From assembly GCF_018991925.1 (NCBI RefSeq), contig NW_024756914.1, forward strand, positions 7,334,031 through 7,398,030: a stretch of 64,000 nt of DNA, read 5' to 3'. Below are positions 37,650 through 50,870 of the stretch, piece by piece. The stretch's first letter is position 1; each line of letters begins with the position of its first letter. The position numbers and the translations under genes were made by a program. This stretch comes from Homarus americanus (Eukaryota; Arthropoda; Malacostraca; Decapoda; Nephropidae). Under the pieces are notes generated by a model. That model saw nothing but the letters and a program-made list of their open reading frames with translations, searched no databases and was not told the DNA's origin.

Positions 37650-40500
37650 ACTATCTGCACTATGCAAATATTCTAACAAAAACATGAGCCAAATAAGGAC
37701 ACATTCACATCACTCGTTGCAGCACAACAGATAATTTTAAAATACCCCCCCCCCACCTTACCTATGTTGCCTAAACTCGCTTCACCGATAATCGTAATAA
37801 ATAAAGGTGTTTCTGAATTCATGATGTAACTCCGCATTCGTCACACGATCCCTCAAGTTTACCCCAAAACAATACTCGGTGATCCGTGATACACATGTCC
37901 TATTACCAGAGCTCATGGTGTCCTCAAGCACATCTCTCGTATATACCCACAGCACCGTTTAGATATATACAGTACAGGTTTCTGTAACTTAACGCTCAGA
38001 TCAGGTCTTTTATCCCGTGGCGGTAAAGAAGATCCTTACACAGACCAAATATCCGTATAAAATAACATCCGAGACAAAATATCCGTAAGGGATCATATCC
38101 TATACAAAGAAAATAAACCTGCACGAAGAACAAACTCTAATAAACAAAACATTGCGTAAGAGAATCATTCTATAAACAAAATCCGCAGAAAAAAACAATT
38201 TTATCAACACATTTTCCAGCGCACACAACACAACACGCCTTGGGCACCAAAAAAGATTAAACCAAGGATAAAGCTTTTCAGATTGTGCCGCCATCAACAA
38301 CAAACTACTGTAGTGGCGCCTCTGACAGCTGGGTAATCCCCGCTACGCAGCCCCTCCCACACCCACCACCACTTAACTACGGTAATACAAAGAAATAATA
38401 AATGGGCTTTATCGACTTGTTTCCGCGTACAATCATAAAATTACATACAATATATTTACAAATCCAATGCCTTTCTCGCTACCTCACCTCACCGTTTACT
38501 GAAGAAACGTTGTCTGGAAAAGTACGATTAAATCCCGAATATTTCGCGCAGGTAACATCATAACACCCCGGTAAACCGCGTTACCTGGCGTAATGGAACA
38601 TGAACCTCGCCAGGGTAACAAAGATGATCAGTTTTTCTTACAAAAGGAAGGATATCCCATTTTTTTTTCTGGTGTAGTGGACTCGATACACTGCTTTGTC
38701 CCTCCCGTCCATTCCGCGTCACTCAGAGGGCCGTACTGTGCGTCTACAAGGGCCACATTCATTCCAGGTTCGCCAATGACGAAGCCATAAAAAATGAACT
38801 GAACTGTATCGCAATGCAGAGGTATAGGACGGTGTGTAAATTTTATGCAAATGTGATTTTCCGTGTTGTGATGGGGCGTGGCAGAGTGGGGGCGTCGGCA
38901 GCGGCGTCAGTGGCATGGCGGTCACGTGCTGCGTTGCCAAGGTAACGACGGCTGTCCCTCCCGCGCGTTGCCTGGCGACCACCAGCCTCCGGCCCTACAA
39001 CCCCACTCTCCTCTCTCTCATTGTCTCGTTACTCTCTCTTCCCTATAACATACTACAAAGTGCCCACGCACACCCACTCTACACGCCACCAACCTTACAT
39101 ACTCTCTACCATTCACGTAAGAAACCTGCCAGTACCGTCTATTCACTCTCCGCTGTTTTACGCTAACACTATATATACAACAGCGCACAGGTACACGTGC
39201 TACAAATACACTATTCTTAGTATAAATAAAAGGTAGAGCCAGCTATTTTGAGCATGACGGGATGATCGTAATTTTAGCGCATGAGGAACTTTTACCTTCC
39301 ACGTACGTGTGTGTGTGTGTGTGTGTAATACTTACATAAACCCAACTTATTCACCTCCTGACAAAATTACATTGTAAAGGTCACCATGGGAAATACTGTA
39401 ATAAATCAAGGGGGATGATTACATGGTAGCGCACCCCCCCCCCTCCCCCCAAAAGAGTTCTTGGAGTCTTTTCACACAAAATCTCAACGTTACTCAGCCT
39501 ACAACAGCCCACCACCTCTCAAACTATCCCTCCAAAACAGTATGATACACTTCTTGCCTCAACAAACCCTACACGTATGAATTTACTTCCTACATACATA
39601 CCGGAAAACATAACCTCGATAAAACTACTTATGTCCAATAGACCTTTATATCCGGTTTACGGAGATAAATAAATCACGTTAATAACTCGTCTACTACACG
39701 ATCTTCAAGCAATAAGAAATCAGTCAGTTTTTATAATTCCATCTTTCTTTCATTACCTTCAAGTCTTAAGAAACTCGACTGATCAAAAATTCCGTTTCCG
39801 TAAACTAACCATTAAACAAGAACCTGGAAATATTCTCAAAGGCCAGACTCCGACTACATTCAACGCTTACAAGATCTATACAATATTCACTGACGGACAG
39901 ACGGATGGTAGGCAAAACACGTACGAGAAGCAAAACACATTAGGAGGTGGTGGTGGTGGTGGTGTGTTTACCTGTTTGTCAAGATGAGTCACCTAACCTA
40001 ACCAAATAAATTATCATAAATAACCCTCCAACGTCTATACAAGAGGCGGAGAAATTTGTATGCCCTATGATGTAACTTGTTTTTCTTAATAAATTGCATG
40101 ATATTAAGCTTGAAATCACACTTAGTTGACACAAGATTGAAGCAAACATTCAAGGTAACGATAAACACACACACACACACACACAGTCTCGGAAGATAAG
40201 TATCTCAAATGTATGCAGAACGCCGTAGAAGAACAGTGAACGCCTCAGTGGGTACAGCAATGTGTCTCATCCAGGAGTGTCGATTCTCTCTCTCTCTCTC
40301 TCTCTCAATCCCTCAACTGTGACTGACTGACTGACACTCATACGGGATGACACAGCAGCGGTCACAGGTAAAGAGGGGTATTGAGAGGATATAATCTGGA
40401 CTGAGGGAGTGATAGTGAGGCGCCCACAACGTCTTATGAAGGAAGTCCCCCCACACCCTTTTTGAGGTGGGTTCTATCCCCTACACATTCCTTTGAGAGT
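37650..40500. other. Noncoding, mostly unique
   Basis: CCTAACCTAACC near 39990, GGT triplets at 39946-39962, CA at about 40165-40185 and CT at 40288-40305. No recognised gene. Confidence 0.4.
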
Positions 40501-40509
40501 CGAGCAATA

Positions 40510-41358
40510 ATCACCTGGGTCTAGGGTACACCATCTGCCTGTATCTCCTGGGTCTAGGGTACACCAGGTGCCTCTATCTCTGGGTCCTGGGGTACACCAT
40601 CTGCCTGTATCTCTGGGTCTAGGGTACACCAGGTGCCTGTATCTCTGGGTCTGGGGTACACCAGGTGCCTCTATCTCTGGTCTAAGGGTACACCAGGTGC
40701 CTGTATCTCTAGGTCTAGGGTACACCAGGTGCCTGTATCTCTGGGTCTAGGATACACCAAGGTGCCTGTATCTCTGGGTCTAGAGATACACCAGCTGCCT
40801 GTATCTCTGGGTCTAGGAGTACACCAGCTGCCTGTATCTCTGGGTCTAGGGTACACAGGTGCCCCTGTCTCTCTGGGTCTAGGAGTACACCAGGTGCCTG
40901 TATCTCTGGGTCTAGGGTACACCCAGTGCCTGTATCTCTGGGTCAAAGTGCACACCAGGTGCCTGTATCTCTCAGGTCTAGGGTACACCAGGTGCCTGTA
41001 TCTCTGGGTCTGAGGTACACCAGGTGCCTGCTGTCTCTGGGTCTAGGGTACACCAGGTGCCTGTATCTCTGGGTCTAGGGTACACCAGGTGCCTGTATCT
41101 CTGGGTCTAGGGTACACCAGGTGCCTGTATCTCTGGGTCTAGGGTACACCAGGTGCCTGTATCTCTGGGTCTAGGGTACACCAGGTGCCTGTATCTCTGG
41201 GTCTAAGGTACACCAGGTGCCTGTATCTCTGGGTCTAAGGTACACCAGCTGTCTGTATCTCTGGGTCTAAGGTACACCAGCTGTCTGTATCTCTGGGTCT
41301 AAGGTACACCAGCTGTCTGTATTTCTGGGTCTAAGGTACACCAGCTGTCTGTATCTGG
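40510..41358. repeat. 32-bp minisatellite
   Basis: About 26 copies of a 32-bp unit containing CTGTATCTCTGGGTCTAGGG and TACACCAGGTGC. Copies at about 41040-41230 are almost identical; those on the left have more indels. Right-end copies carry the AGCTGT variant. Confidence 0.97.
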
Positions 41359-41359
41359 G

Positions 41360-42586
41360 TTCAGCACTACGAGTACATATTAGATTTCTTGAAAACAAAG
41401 GTCGATACTCAACTACAGTAGAGGGTACAGGACTCGTGTCCCTTGTATACATACTGTACTATTATTTGACCATTGAAGGGTTACTGTTCTCATTAACCTG
41501 ATTGCACTCATGGAACATATTTGTTTAAACATTGAGAAAACTTTTTAGTTTATTAAAAAAAATATATTACTCAGAAGTTTTTATTTGGAACCACGTCCAA
41601 ATATAGACCCTACAACTCGGCCATCTTTTTTTTTATTTATTTATTTATTTTTTGAGAGGGAGAAGAATTGTGGTTAAGATCTACTATAGGTTCCAGTTCC
41701 CTTCCCATGACAAAACTCTGCTTGCCTGCCTGCCTGCCTGCCTCCCACCCACACACGTCTCAATGGCCCCTGGCTGACCCAAATTGTACACCTTGAGGAA
41801 GCCTTATAAAGCCAGGGATCATGAGGTAACTTGATAACTACACTTGCTTAGATGCTTTCAACAGCTTATTAAGTAATCACCGATCCCGTTTGATGTTTTC
41901 AATAGTTTACTACATAATTAACGATATTTCTGCATACTAATTATTAACCAGTACGGCTTCTGATTGCATAAATTTCTAATGAACCTTTAAGTCTTCAACA
42001 ATGAATAGCTCACCACCATCGCCTGTGTAGTTATTCCTTTCATCACTTTATTCACTCATTCCGTTGCTTCCAATTTTCAACCTAACCAATCTGACGGCCA
42101 TCTTGGATTTGTGTTCCCGCAGCTCAGTAGACTCGAGAGGAATTTTTTTTTGTATCTTAAGATAATTTGAGAAAACTTAAGAACCTTATTCGAGTTTTAA
42201 TTGAACGACTTTGACAGTTCTGATAACGTGACACTTTCCGCGTGATAACTATACTCATTCTGGTCCAATTTTCATCAAATTTTACATAATGACTGTGTGT
42301 GGCCATAACCTGGGATGATGATAAGAGCCACTGGATATTTATGGGATGAGCTTCCTGTATTCTGATTGGCCGACATCGTTACATGGGCGGAATCGAATAC
42401 TTACCGAGTGCGTCTACGCTTTATCACTTGGCAAAATACTTACAGTTCCCACGATCACCTTACTACAGCGACCACCCTACACCAGAGACCCACTTACTAT
42501 AACGGCCTCTTTACTACACCGACAACGTAATTACTTTGCGGCTTCATTCCTTCTCATTTTTGTCAAGTACTTCAAGATCAAATCCA

Positions 42587-42631
<45 letters not shown>

Positions 42632-43240
42632 TTAAATATGGTAAAAGGCCTGTGGTGGGAACAGTGCCCGCATGAGAGGGAACATTACAGAAGTGACTCT
42701 TACACTTGATCTTTATGAAAATTGTTCAGCTTCACAAGAGCCAGATCTCCAAAAAAATGGCAAATGGAATTGTCTCAGATCAGGGATGAGGGTCGCTGGT
42801 GCCTGAATTACAACGCCAGAGACCATCATCGATTTCGTGCTCTCCCACACACACACGCTATATATTGCAGAAGCCATACATGAAAAACTATTCAATCCAG
42901 TTTCTCATGCGCCAGTCCCAGAAAATATGCAAATGAAGCCAACCAAATAAGATTATTATTGCCGTATAATTATTATTATTATTATCATCATATTTATTTG
43001 CTTTTACTGCTCAGCCAGAGGTTCCCAAGGACAAGGACAGTGTTTCAAAAGCAAGCAAAAAAAAAAACACACACACACACACACACACACACGAAGCAAT
43101 TACGGATTTAATTTTAACTTTTCTCGTCATCCTTTTTCTTTTAGTTATTTCCTGATCAACAGCTAATTCCGAGGCTCAAGGCCGGCTCTGTGATGTACTG
43201 TAACACTAGCAGGCATCTATAGGTCATCTAGCGCTGCTGT
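41360..43240. other. Noncoding
   Basis: (GCCT)n at about 41720-41742 and a CA run at about 43068-43092. A CCAAT-type ATTGGC motif occurs near 42364 without other promoter signs. Nothing else recognised. Confidence 0.4.
42590..42631. repeat. (AAT)n microsatellite
   Basis: Fourteen perfect triplets. Confidence 0.95.
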
Positions 43241-43245
43241 ACCCT

Positions 43246-43490
43246 TATTTTACCTTGATTAACCACCCAAGCTTATATTACCTTGATTAACCACCCAAGC
43301 TTATTTTACCTTGATTAACCACCCAAGCTTATTTTACCTTGATTAACCACCCAAGCTTATTTAACCTTGATTAACCACCCGAGCTCATTTTACCTTGATT
43401 GACCACCCGAGCTTATTTTACCTTGATTGACCACCCAAGCTTATTTTACCTTGCTTAACCACCCAAGCATATTTTACCTCTATTAACCAT
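43246..43490. repeat. 28-bp minisatellite
   Basis: About nine copies of a 28-bp unit containing ACCTTGATTAACCACCCAAG and CTTATTTT. Confidence 0.97.
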
Positions 43491-43734
43491 CCCAACATTA
43501 ACCTAACCCATTGACGTCATTCATAAACTCATCCTCACAAATCTTATCATTACCGTCGCCAATATTCCTCTTCATCCCAACTCATCTTCCCCACTGCCCT
43601 CACTCTCACTAATCTTCCTCACCAAACTCATTATTCTTCCTCATCAATACCCTCCTCACTCATCCTCATTACCCTCACTCATCCTCATTACCCTCCCTAA
43701 TCTTCCTCGTCTCTCCCGTATCTTCCTCATCTCC

Positions 43735-44632
43735 CTCACACCTACTCCAATACATCCTCCACCAGTACCTCACCACTACTCCTCTCCCTCACATCTCCAA
43801 CACATCCTCCACCAGTACCTCACCACTACTCCTCTCCTCTGTCTCAGCATCCTCCACCAGTGCCTCCACCACTACTCTCCTCCTCACATCTCCAACATCC
43901 TCCTGATGCCTCCCCACCTCCTCTCCCTCACATCTCAGCTTGTCCCTCTTTTTCAGTACTCCACCACTACTCCTCTCCCTCCATCTCCAACACACCCTCC
44001 ACCAATACCTCCACCACTATACTCCTCCTCACATCTCCAGCTTGCCCATCACAGTACCTCACCCTTTCTCCTCCCTCACATCTCCAACCCATCCTCACCA
44101 GTGCCTCACCACTACTCCTCTCCCTCACATCTCCAACACATCCTCCACCAATACCTCCACCCTCACTCCTCTCCCTCCACATCTCAACACATCCTCCACC
44201 AGTGCCTCAACACTACTCCTCTCCCTCACATCCTCAACATCCTCCACAGTACCTCTCACTACTCCTCTCCCTCACATCTCAACACACCCCTCCTGTACCT
44301 CACCCCTACTCCTCTCCCCTCCACATCTCAACACATCCTCCACCAGTGCCTCACCACTACTCCCTCTCCCCTCACATCTCCCAGCACATCCTCCTGATGC
44401 CTCCAGCCTGCCTCCTCTCCCTCACACATCTCCAACACATCCTCCACCATTACCTCACCACTACTCCTCTCCCTCACATCTCCAACACATCCTCCACCAG
44501 TACCTCACCACTACTCCTCTCCCTCACATCTCCAACACACCCTCCACCAGTACCTCACCACTACTCCTCTCCCTCACATCTCCAACACACCCTCCACCAG
44601 TACCTCACCACTACTCCTCTCCCTCACAATAG
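43735..44632. repeat. 50-bp pyrimidine-rich minisatellite
   Basis: About eighteen copies of a 50-bp unit containing CTCCAACACATCCTCCACCA and CTCACCACTACTCCTCTCCC. Right-hand copies (44440-44630) are near identical. The 163-263-codon Ser/Pro/His frames here are translations of the repeat. Confidence 0.97.
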
Positions 44633-44751
44633 TCACCAGCAACACATCTAATACAAATGCTTCAATTTTTTTTACCCCATCCAAAAAATTATTGAATTTA
44701 TTCTATTTTGTTTCCACTGAACTTCACTGGTAATATGTTCGAGGCCCAGGG

Positions 44752-44880
44752 TACTACAGTAGCCATATTGAGCTCCACAGTACTACAGTAGCCATATTGA
44801 GCTCCACAGTACTACAGTAGCCATATTGAGCTCCACAGTACTACAGTAGCCATATTGAGCTCCACAGTACTACTGTACAG
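44752..44880. repeat. 29-bp minisatellite
   Basis: About 4.5 copies of a 29-bp unit containing TACTACAGTAGCCATATTGA and GCTCCACAG. Confidence 0.97.
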
Positions 44881-44939
44881 TACCTATCTGTCAGAGCGCC
44901 AGTAACAATACTCAAAGCCCGTAATTAGAAATCAGCTTG

Positions 44940-45400
44940 ACCTTACGATACACCATGACAATAAGTTTGGGCTCAATGGTGCTCAAGTAGCAGTCAGCTT
45001 GGGGATTCTTGACCTCAATGGTGCATAAATATCAATAAGCTTGGGCAGGATGTTTTTGTTTTACCATTAAGCTTTAGTTCAATAGTCATCTACAGTATAA
45101 GCTTAAGACTAGCATCTTCGTCCATAAGCTTGGCCTCAATGGTGTAATTTGTAGCTTTCATCAATAATCTTGAGACTTCATGGTGCATTTTTCAATAAGC
45201 TTATGTTCAAATAAATGAGCCTCCAAACAACAGTGTCCTTATATCAATAAGCTTGGGTGAAATAGCTTTTTTTTACAATAAGCTTAATATCCATACTGTT
45301 TTCATCAATAAGCTTGGGCTAAATGGTGCACTTTTTCCCAAATAAGCTTCACAGTTTCTATACATGAACCTGGAGTCAAGTATCTTTTTATCAAGCTTAG
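44940..45400. repeat. Degenerate AATAAGCTTGGGCTCAATGGTG repeats
   Basis: About ten scattered, diverged copies of an AATAAGCTTGGG-centred motif spaced 30-60 bp apart. It looks like an old minisatellite. Confidence 0.7.
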
Positions 45401-48400
45401 ACTGTTCCCCCCGCCATCAACATCTTGGCCTCGGTATTATGGAAACCGGACTCAAAAGCTCAACACACCTGGACACTCACTCCCAATAACCGTGTAAGTA
45501 GAGGCGTGTCTACAACCATCCTGCCCAGCCCACACGTTCTGACTTTACTAAAGGATACGCGACTCACAGACGATAATTGTTGTAGGATATATCATGTGGG
45601 TCAGTTTAAGAGTATCCTGCAGGACACATCTGGTCTATTTTTGGATTATTTTTTCTTGTGGGATTAATTCTGCACAACATTGTATCCAGCAAGACACTTC
45701 ATTATATATCTCCCTGTAAGACAGTTTAGTGGGTTCATACCCAGTTGGCAGCAGACAGTAACAGTTGTACAGATTATTTCACCTTAAAGCCTCCACTACA
45801 TTTGTTTAAGTCTGTCCCTGACAAACCAATTTGGCTCAGTTCATTTATATAAGGACGACCCCAATGCTGACAATGAGAAATACATATAAATAGACTACTG
45901 GTTCAATTGTAATTCTCCGACTGTGAATTAACAACACTCAAATGAACTTCAGGATAATCTCTAATTATAAAATACATGGAACAATGTGGAAGCTGTAATA
46001 AAGAGTTAGATTATTTTCAGAACTAGGGTGAAGCCAGTACCAAGATCCTGCCAGGGCCACGGTTAACCTTCAACCACATGCGGTGAGGGGGAAGCTGTTC
46101 AGTCCCTCCACTACACTACACTACACTCGTCACCGCTAACAATCCTCTTCAAGACTCGCACTGGGCAACTACAACCACTCTCACTGGCCAACACGTTCAA
46201 CTTTACCATCGACTGCCTTATGGGAAATATTTCACAAATATATCCGAAGAAGTATTTTCCTCTTATCAAACTGTCCAGTCTGTTACAAAAGGCATCACCT
46301 GTGCTGTGATATAGCAGCTTCCAGTTTCCACCATTTACTTGGCATAAAGAATCATAAATAACATTCACAAGCACCAGGAGTGCGGGACACAGCCACAATC
46401 GCATGATAAAGGTTGCGGCTCCCAGTATAAGCTGGTAATAAAGAGAAACTGACGCCAGGAGGCTGTCAGCGGCTGGAAGCGTGCCCCGGTACCAGCCGCC
46501 GAGATAACGTCCTCCGTAACCAAACAGTCTGCCTCCAATCTCTCAGAGAACATTTACAAACGGTAACCACGACTGCATCATTATCACTTCATATATAAAG
46601 TATGTTACAATTAAGAGAACACTGTGAGCGTCCACAAACACAGCCAAAACTGCTTGTGTTCGAGCGAAAATGTGTAACCTCTTCTTTGCGTGTCGTGTAC
46701 CTTAAGTCCCATTACTGCGGAAAATTCACTAGCAGTTGTTGAGGCGGTGCCAGTTCCTGCACCCCACCATCACCACACACACATATTCCACAATATAAAA
46801 GAAAATAAGATCACCATACGTACAAAATAAACCCGGCGGAGTAGAGCGACTATATACGTGATCCAATCCCTGCCGTCCCCGAGACCGAATGCGCCCGGTT
46901 ACTTCCCAGACCTCCAGCCACCCCCCCTTCCTCCCATGTATCGACCATTTCTCCCCCCCAACCCCCAAACCCCTCCCACCCTCCACCATACATTTACTTT
47001 CCTCAATTGTGTCCGTCGCTAGTCCTAAGCGTTCCAACAGGACATGCACAACTCTCGCCACCAACACACTCTCACACACACAAATCTAGAGCGAAAGGGG
47101 AAACCGCACAAGTTGACTGGGCAACGACACACATCCGGGGGAGGAAACTGAAGGAAACAATACGTTATCAACACGAGCCGAGTTATGACTACCAGCACAG
47201 TGCAGCAGAGGGACGCTTTAACGAGCTAGATGGAGACTAGAGGGAGGCTTTTCCAGAGTAGAGGAAGTTCACTACCGTTCTAAAGCCTTGTGCCAAAGAT
47301 CACCACGAAAATAAAATTACCGAGGAAAACGGATTAAATATTACTTTGGAAAACTAACAATACGATACTGAGGAAAACTATAAACATCCAACTACTGAGG
47401 ACAACCTTCAACCGACCAATAGGAAACCTCCAGAAGTCTAAACAAAAGTCCTACCTTAAAAACAAAACAAAAAACAAAAATAGGAAAAATGCAAGTAAAG
47501 ACAAACGAGTTTTCATTTCCATATAGGAAGGTTTGGTGAGGGCGAGGGGAGAGAGACCCTGGCAGTGGGTGTAATGGAAAGCAATAAAAGTAGTCTGGGG
47601 GAACCTCGCGTCACTCCAATATTCATGAACCATTGGCAACCCCCCCCCACCCCCCCATACACAATGACCATCCCCCAACCTCACCTAAGATACCCCACCC
47701 AGCTGTTAACACTAGTAGGTTACCCAAGTCCTTCACTACACAACTAAAACAGAGTATTTCATCAGTCCCATAACCACCTTCATGTTGGTCTACCACACTT
47801 GTAACACCTGCAGTATATATGGCACTACCTACTACATCGCCTCCTACAGTAGTGAAGACAAACCTCCTACATCGCTTTTAATCAATATCAAGGAGGCAAA
47901 CACGGCAAGAATTTAAACGCACACTACGTTATACATAAAACATGGACCAGCACAAACACTCCGCTAAGTAATGGAAAATGTTGCAGCAAACCTTAACGAA
48001 AGACGGAAGAAGCGTCTATAATGAAGGCTAATTAGTGTAGAGACAGCCAGATTAACAAATAAAATGAGGAAGACGATTTTTGTTAGTGAAACAAAATGCC
48101 GTATAACAATGCAATATATATTAGGAAGACTAATTACGCGCACGGTTGAGTGATGTTGTCTGTAGCCCTTGTCATAGTACCCCGTCAGCATCGACCAGTG
48201 AGCGCACTATTGCCTACACAGACCTGCTAAAATAATTTTTACTAGATTGATAAACACTTCGAGGGAGTATGTATGATTGATAACTGTATTTGCTGTAAAA
48301 CACAACTTAATAAAGACACAACTTAATAAAGACACAATATGTGTACAGCGTATAAATATGAGCATAACGCAGATATAACACTACTGTACAAACCTCCACC

Positions 48401-49900
48401 TTCACAACAGCCAAGCGACTGCAACGAAACCAGTAAAACCTCTAATTTTGATGCACTTTACGTTACAACCATAATGACAAAAAACTGCTCAATGGATTCC
48501 ATTGTTCTTTTGTAAAACACAAAGTGTGTGTCGCATCAAATGCTCTTTTTTTAGACGGGTCTCCCTCCCCCCTACCGCACTCCAGCCCAAATATGAGGCA
48601 AAAACCTTATTTGCGGCACAAACCCAAGAGCCCATATACCATCTTGCCACAAAGGAACAAGAAACACAAGCAAATTTGTGAGGCGTACCCAGATACAAAA
48701 GAAATAACTTTTTTCCCTTCCTCCAGGGACAATGAAATTCCCCAGGAAAGTCTAGCCAAACCTAAAATGTGGATTTATGGTGGGTGAAGAGATGCTAGTT
48801 ATAGATATGATAAATAACCATCGTACATCTCACAATATCGGTGCAGAAAATGGTTCAACATACGATGGAGAAAAACTAGTGGGAAGCAAAAACAAAAACT
48901 GTGGAGGGAAACGCTGGACGTGTGCAAGATGTTCCAACAAGGGAATTTAAGAGTCGGTATTTTCAGGGTGGCGAGGCGTCAGATAGGGGCAAGACAAGAC
49001 TAGCGGTGGAATCCACACCCGTCACATCACGAATGATTGAAAAGATTATCTGTCTGAAAGTTGCTCTAGACAGAGACAAAGAGGGTAGTGGGGGGCGAGT
49101 GAGAGCAAGGCGGTAGAGGGAATGGAGAGAGAGAGAGAGAGAGCGTGGAGGGTGGTGGTGGGTGAGGGGAGCGAGTACGCCAGCCCCACAGCGTCACCAA
49201 TTATCGATTATTTCAGCCAAGCCGCAAGCGGACGGACGCGCGAGAGAGCCACTGTGTGTGTGAGGAGAGAGTGAGAGAGAGGAGATGGGGGGGGGTGGGG
49301 AGGCTCAGAGAGAGAGGCAGAGAACACATTGTGGGAAAGGCTAAAACAGCGCCAGTGTCAACGTTTGTGAGCGGCATGCCTCCAATGATTACATATTCCC
49401 GTCAAAATTAATCCCCCCCTGGCGCAGCTGGTTGTCGTCTTGTCGGTGCTGGCGTGTCGACGACCCTCAAACAAAGATAGCTGCTGTGCTCCTCCTCTTG
49501 TACATAGCCTTGACCTTTACTATAGATTAAACTTTCCGGAGCGGTATGAAACAAGCGTGGTTGGCTGGCTGACTGGCTCTGGCCTTTTGAGGGCGGCGCT
49601 GCTGGCGTGGCCACGGTGGGTTAAAGACCATCACATTTGGTGATATAGTGGAGACGGGTTGGCGTGTGCTGCAATGAAGAGCGCGGGCGTGGGTAGAAAT
49701 AGCTGGGTGGCGGCGGGTGGTATAATGGCCAGCCAGGCACGAGTGTCACTGTGTAGGGGGTCGTGGGAGGCAAAGTAAGAATGGGTAAGACCAAGAGTGA
49801 GTGAGTGAGTGCTGTGTGTGTGAGTGAGAGAAGGAACTGTGGACAAGGTCAGCGTGTTAAAAGTATGCGAGAGCTTGAGAGCTTTAGTGAAGAAGAGGAA
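45401..49900. other. Noncoding apart from the small open frame at 46.1-46.4 kb
   Basis: Mostly unique sequence. A GA tract lies at 49121-49141. The stretch 48900-49850 is relatively GC- and purine-rich. Frames at 46729-47079 and 49408-49614 (minus) are open but lack recognisable features or an ATG start. Confidence 0.4.
46111..46404 (-). CDS. Hypothetical small protein with signal-peptide-like N-terminus
   Basis: This 97-codon frame starts at a true ATG with A at -3 and stops with TAG inside a short TAGTG repeat. The N-terminus MRLWLCPALLVLVNVIYDSL has a short basic start and a hydrophobic core typical of a signal peptide. The remainder (QVNGGNWKLLYHSTGDAFCN...) is of ordinary composition, with cysteines near residues 40, 57, 78, 80 and 93, and a CSC motif. 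The same frame stays open upstream to about 46547 (reading ...LFGYGGRYLGGWYRGTLP...), just after a TGA and near an AG that could be an acceptor. In that case the hydrophobic stretch could be a membrane segment. I recognise no family. It is more protein-like than other open frames here, but chance or a pseudogene fragment remains possible. Confidence 0.3.
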   Translation of the reverse strand: MRLWLCPALLVLVNVIYDSLCQVNGGNWKLLYHSTGDAFCNRLDSLIRGKYFFGYICEIFPIRQSMVKLNVLASESGCSCPVRVLKRIVSGDECSVV

Positions 49901-49929
49901 GAACTGACACGACCTGGGACTGTTGGAGC

Positions 49930-50325
49930 AAGATGGATGAGGACGGTAGTGAGGGAGATAATCAAGGTGTTGAGGGAGAGTATCAGGGAGTTGAGGGAAA
50001 TTATCATGGTGTTGTGAGGGAGAGTATCGAGGTATTGTGAGGGAGACTATAAAGGTGTTGTGAGGGAGATTATCAAGGTATTGTGAGGGAGAGTATCAAG
50101 GTATTGTGAGGGAGAGTATCAAGGTATTGTGAGGGAGACTATAAAGGTGTTGTGAGGGAGATTATCAAGGTGTTGTTAGGGAGAGTATCAAGGTGTTGTT
50201 AGGGAGAGTATCAAGGTGTTGTTAGGGAGACTATAAAGGTGTTGTTAGGGAGAGTATCAAGGTGTTGTTAGGGAGACTATAAAGGTGTTGTGAGGGAGAT
50301 TATCAAGGTGTTGTGAGGGAGAGTA
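49930..50325. repeat. 23-bp minisatellite
   Basis: About sixteen copies of AAGGTGTTGTGAGGGAGATT plus ATC, with A/G and TGAG/TTAG variants arranged in blocks. Confidence 0.95.
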
Positions 50326-50396
50326 AGAATGGACTAATCAAAAAAAGGTAACAAAGCGATGGGATAATAAAATAGGAATTAGAAGTAGGGATGGAC

Positions 50397-50427
50397 CAGG
50401 AAGGAAGGAAGGAAGGAAGGAAGGAAG
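50397..50427. repeat. (GGAA)n microsatellite
   Basis: About seven GGAA units. Confidence 0.9.
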
Positions 50428-50576
50428 GTCAGATGGATAAGATAGATAAGGTAAAGTCAGTGTGTAGGTTGTTAGGGGGGAAGAGTTTAAGCCTGCACAG
50501 TCAATAAGTGAGTGCGGTGAGATGGTACGAGAGGCGGGACACGCAGAATGACTTGGGGAAGGTCGGGAATGAGATA

Positions 50577-50585
50577 GTGTGTGTG

Positions 50586-50619
<34 letters not shown>

Positions 50620-50633
50620 AGTGTGTGTGTGTG
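50577..50633. repeat. (GT)n microsatellite
   Basis: GT run with two single-base interruptions. Confidence 0.95.
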
Positions 50634-50815
50634 GTTAGGAGGGAGACTAAAGATGATAAGAGGGAGAGTACCCAAAAAATAAATAAATAAACGGACACTG
50701 GTATGGCTAAGAACACCGGACTCGTGGAAGCAAGAGCAAGACTGGACAAGTTCACAATATGGGCGAGATCAAGACTTTGTACATGGGTGTTAGAAATGGC
50801 TGAACTGTACAACAA

Positions 50816-50870
50816 AGGAGGAGGAGGAGGAGGAGGAGGAGGAGGAGGAGGAGGAGGTGGTGGTGGAGGT
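50816..50870. repeat. (GGA)n-(GGT)n microsatellite
   Basis: About fourteen GGA triplets passing into GGT triplets. Confidence 0.95.

Noticed and set aside
43860..44651. 263-codon Ser/Pro-rich frame
   Set aside because: Three parallel frames are open because of the CT-rich 50-bp repeat; no start context or domain.
46729..47079. 116-codon minus-strand frame with a partly codon-like left end (LVARVVHVLLERLGLATD)
   Set aside because: No ATG at its start, a Gly-rich middle derived from a C-run, and no splice signals that fit. Too weak to call.
49408..49614. 68-codon minus-strand frame of reasonable composition
   Set aside because: Begins with GTG, no domain, no flanking splice sites found. Could be UTR-like sequence at most.
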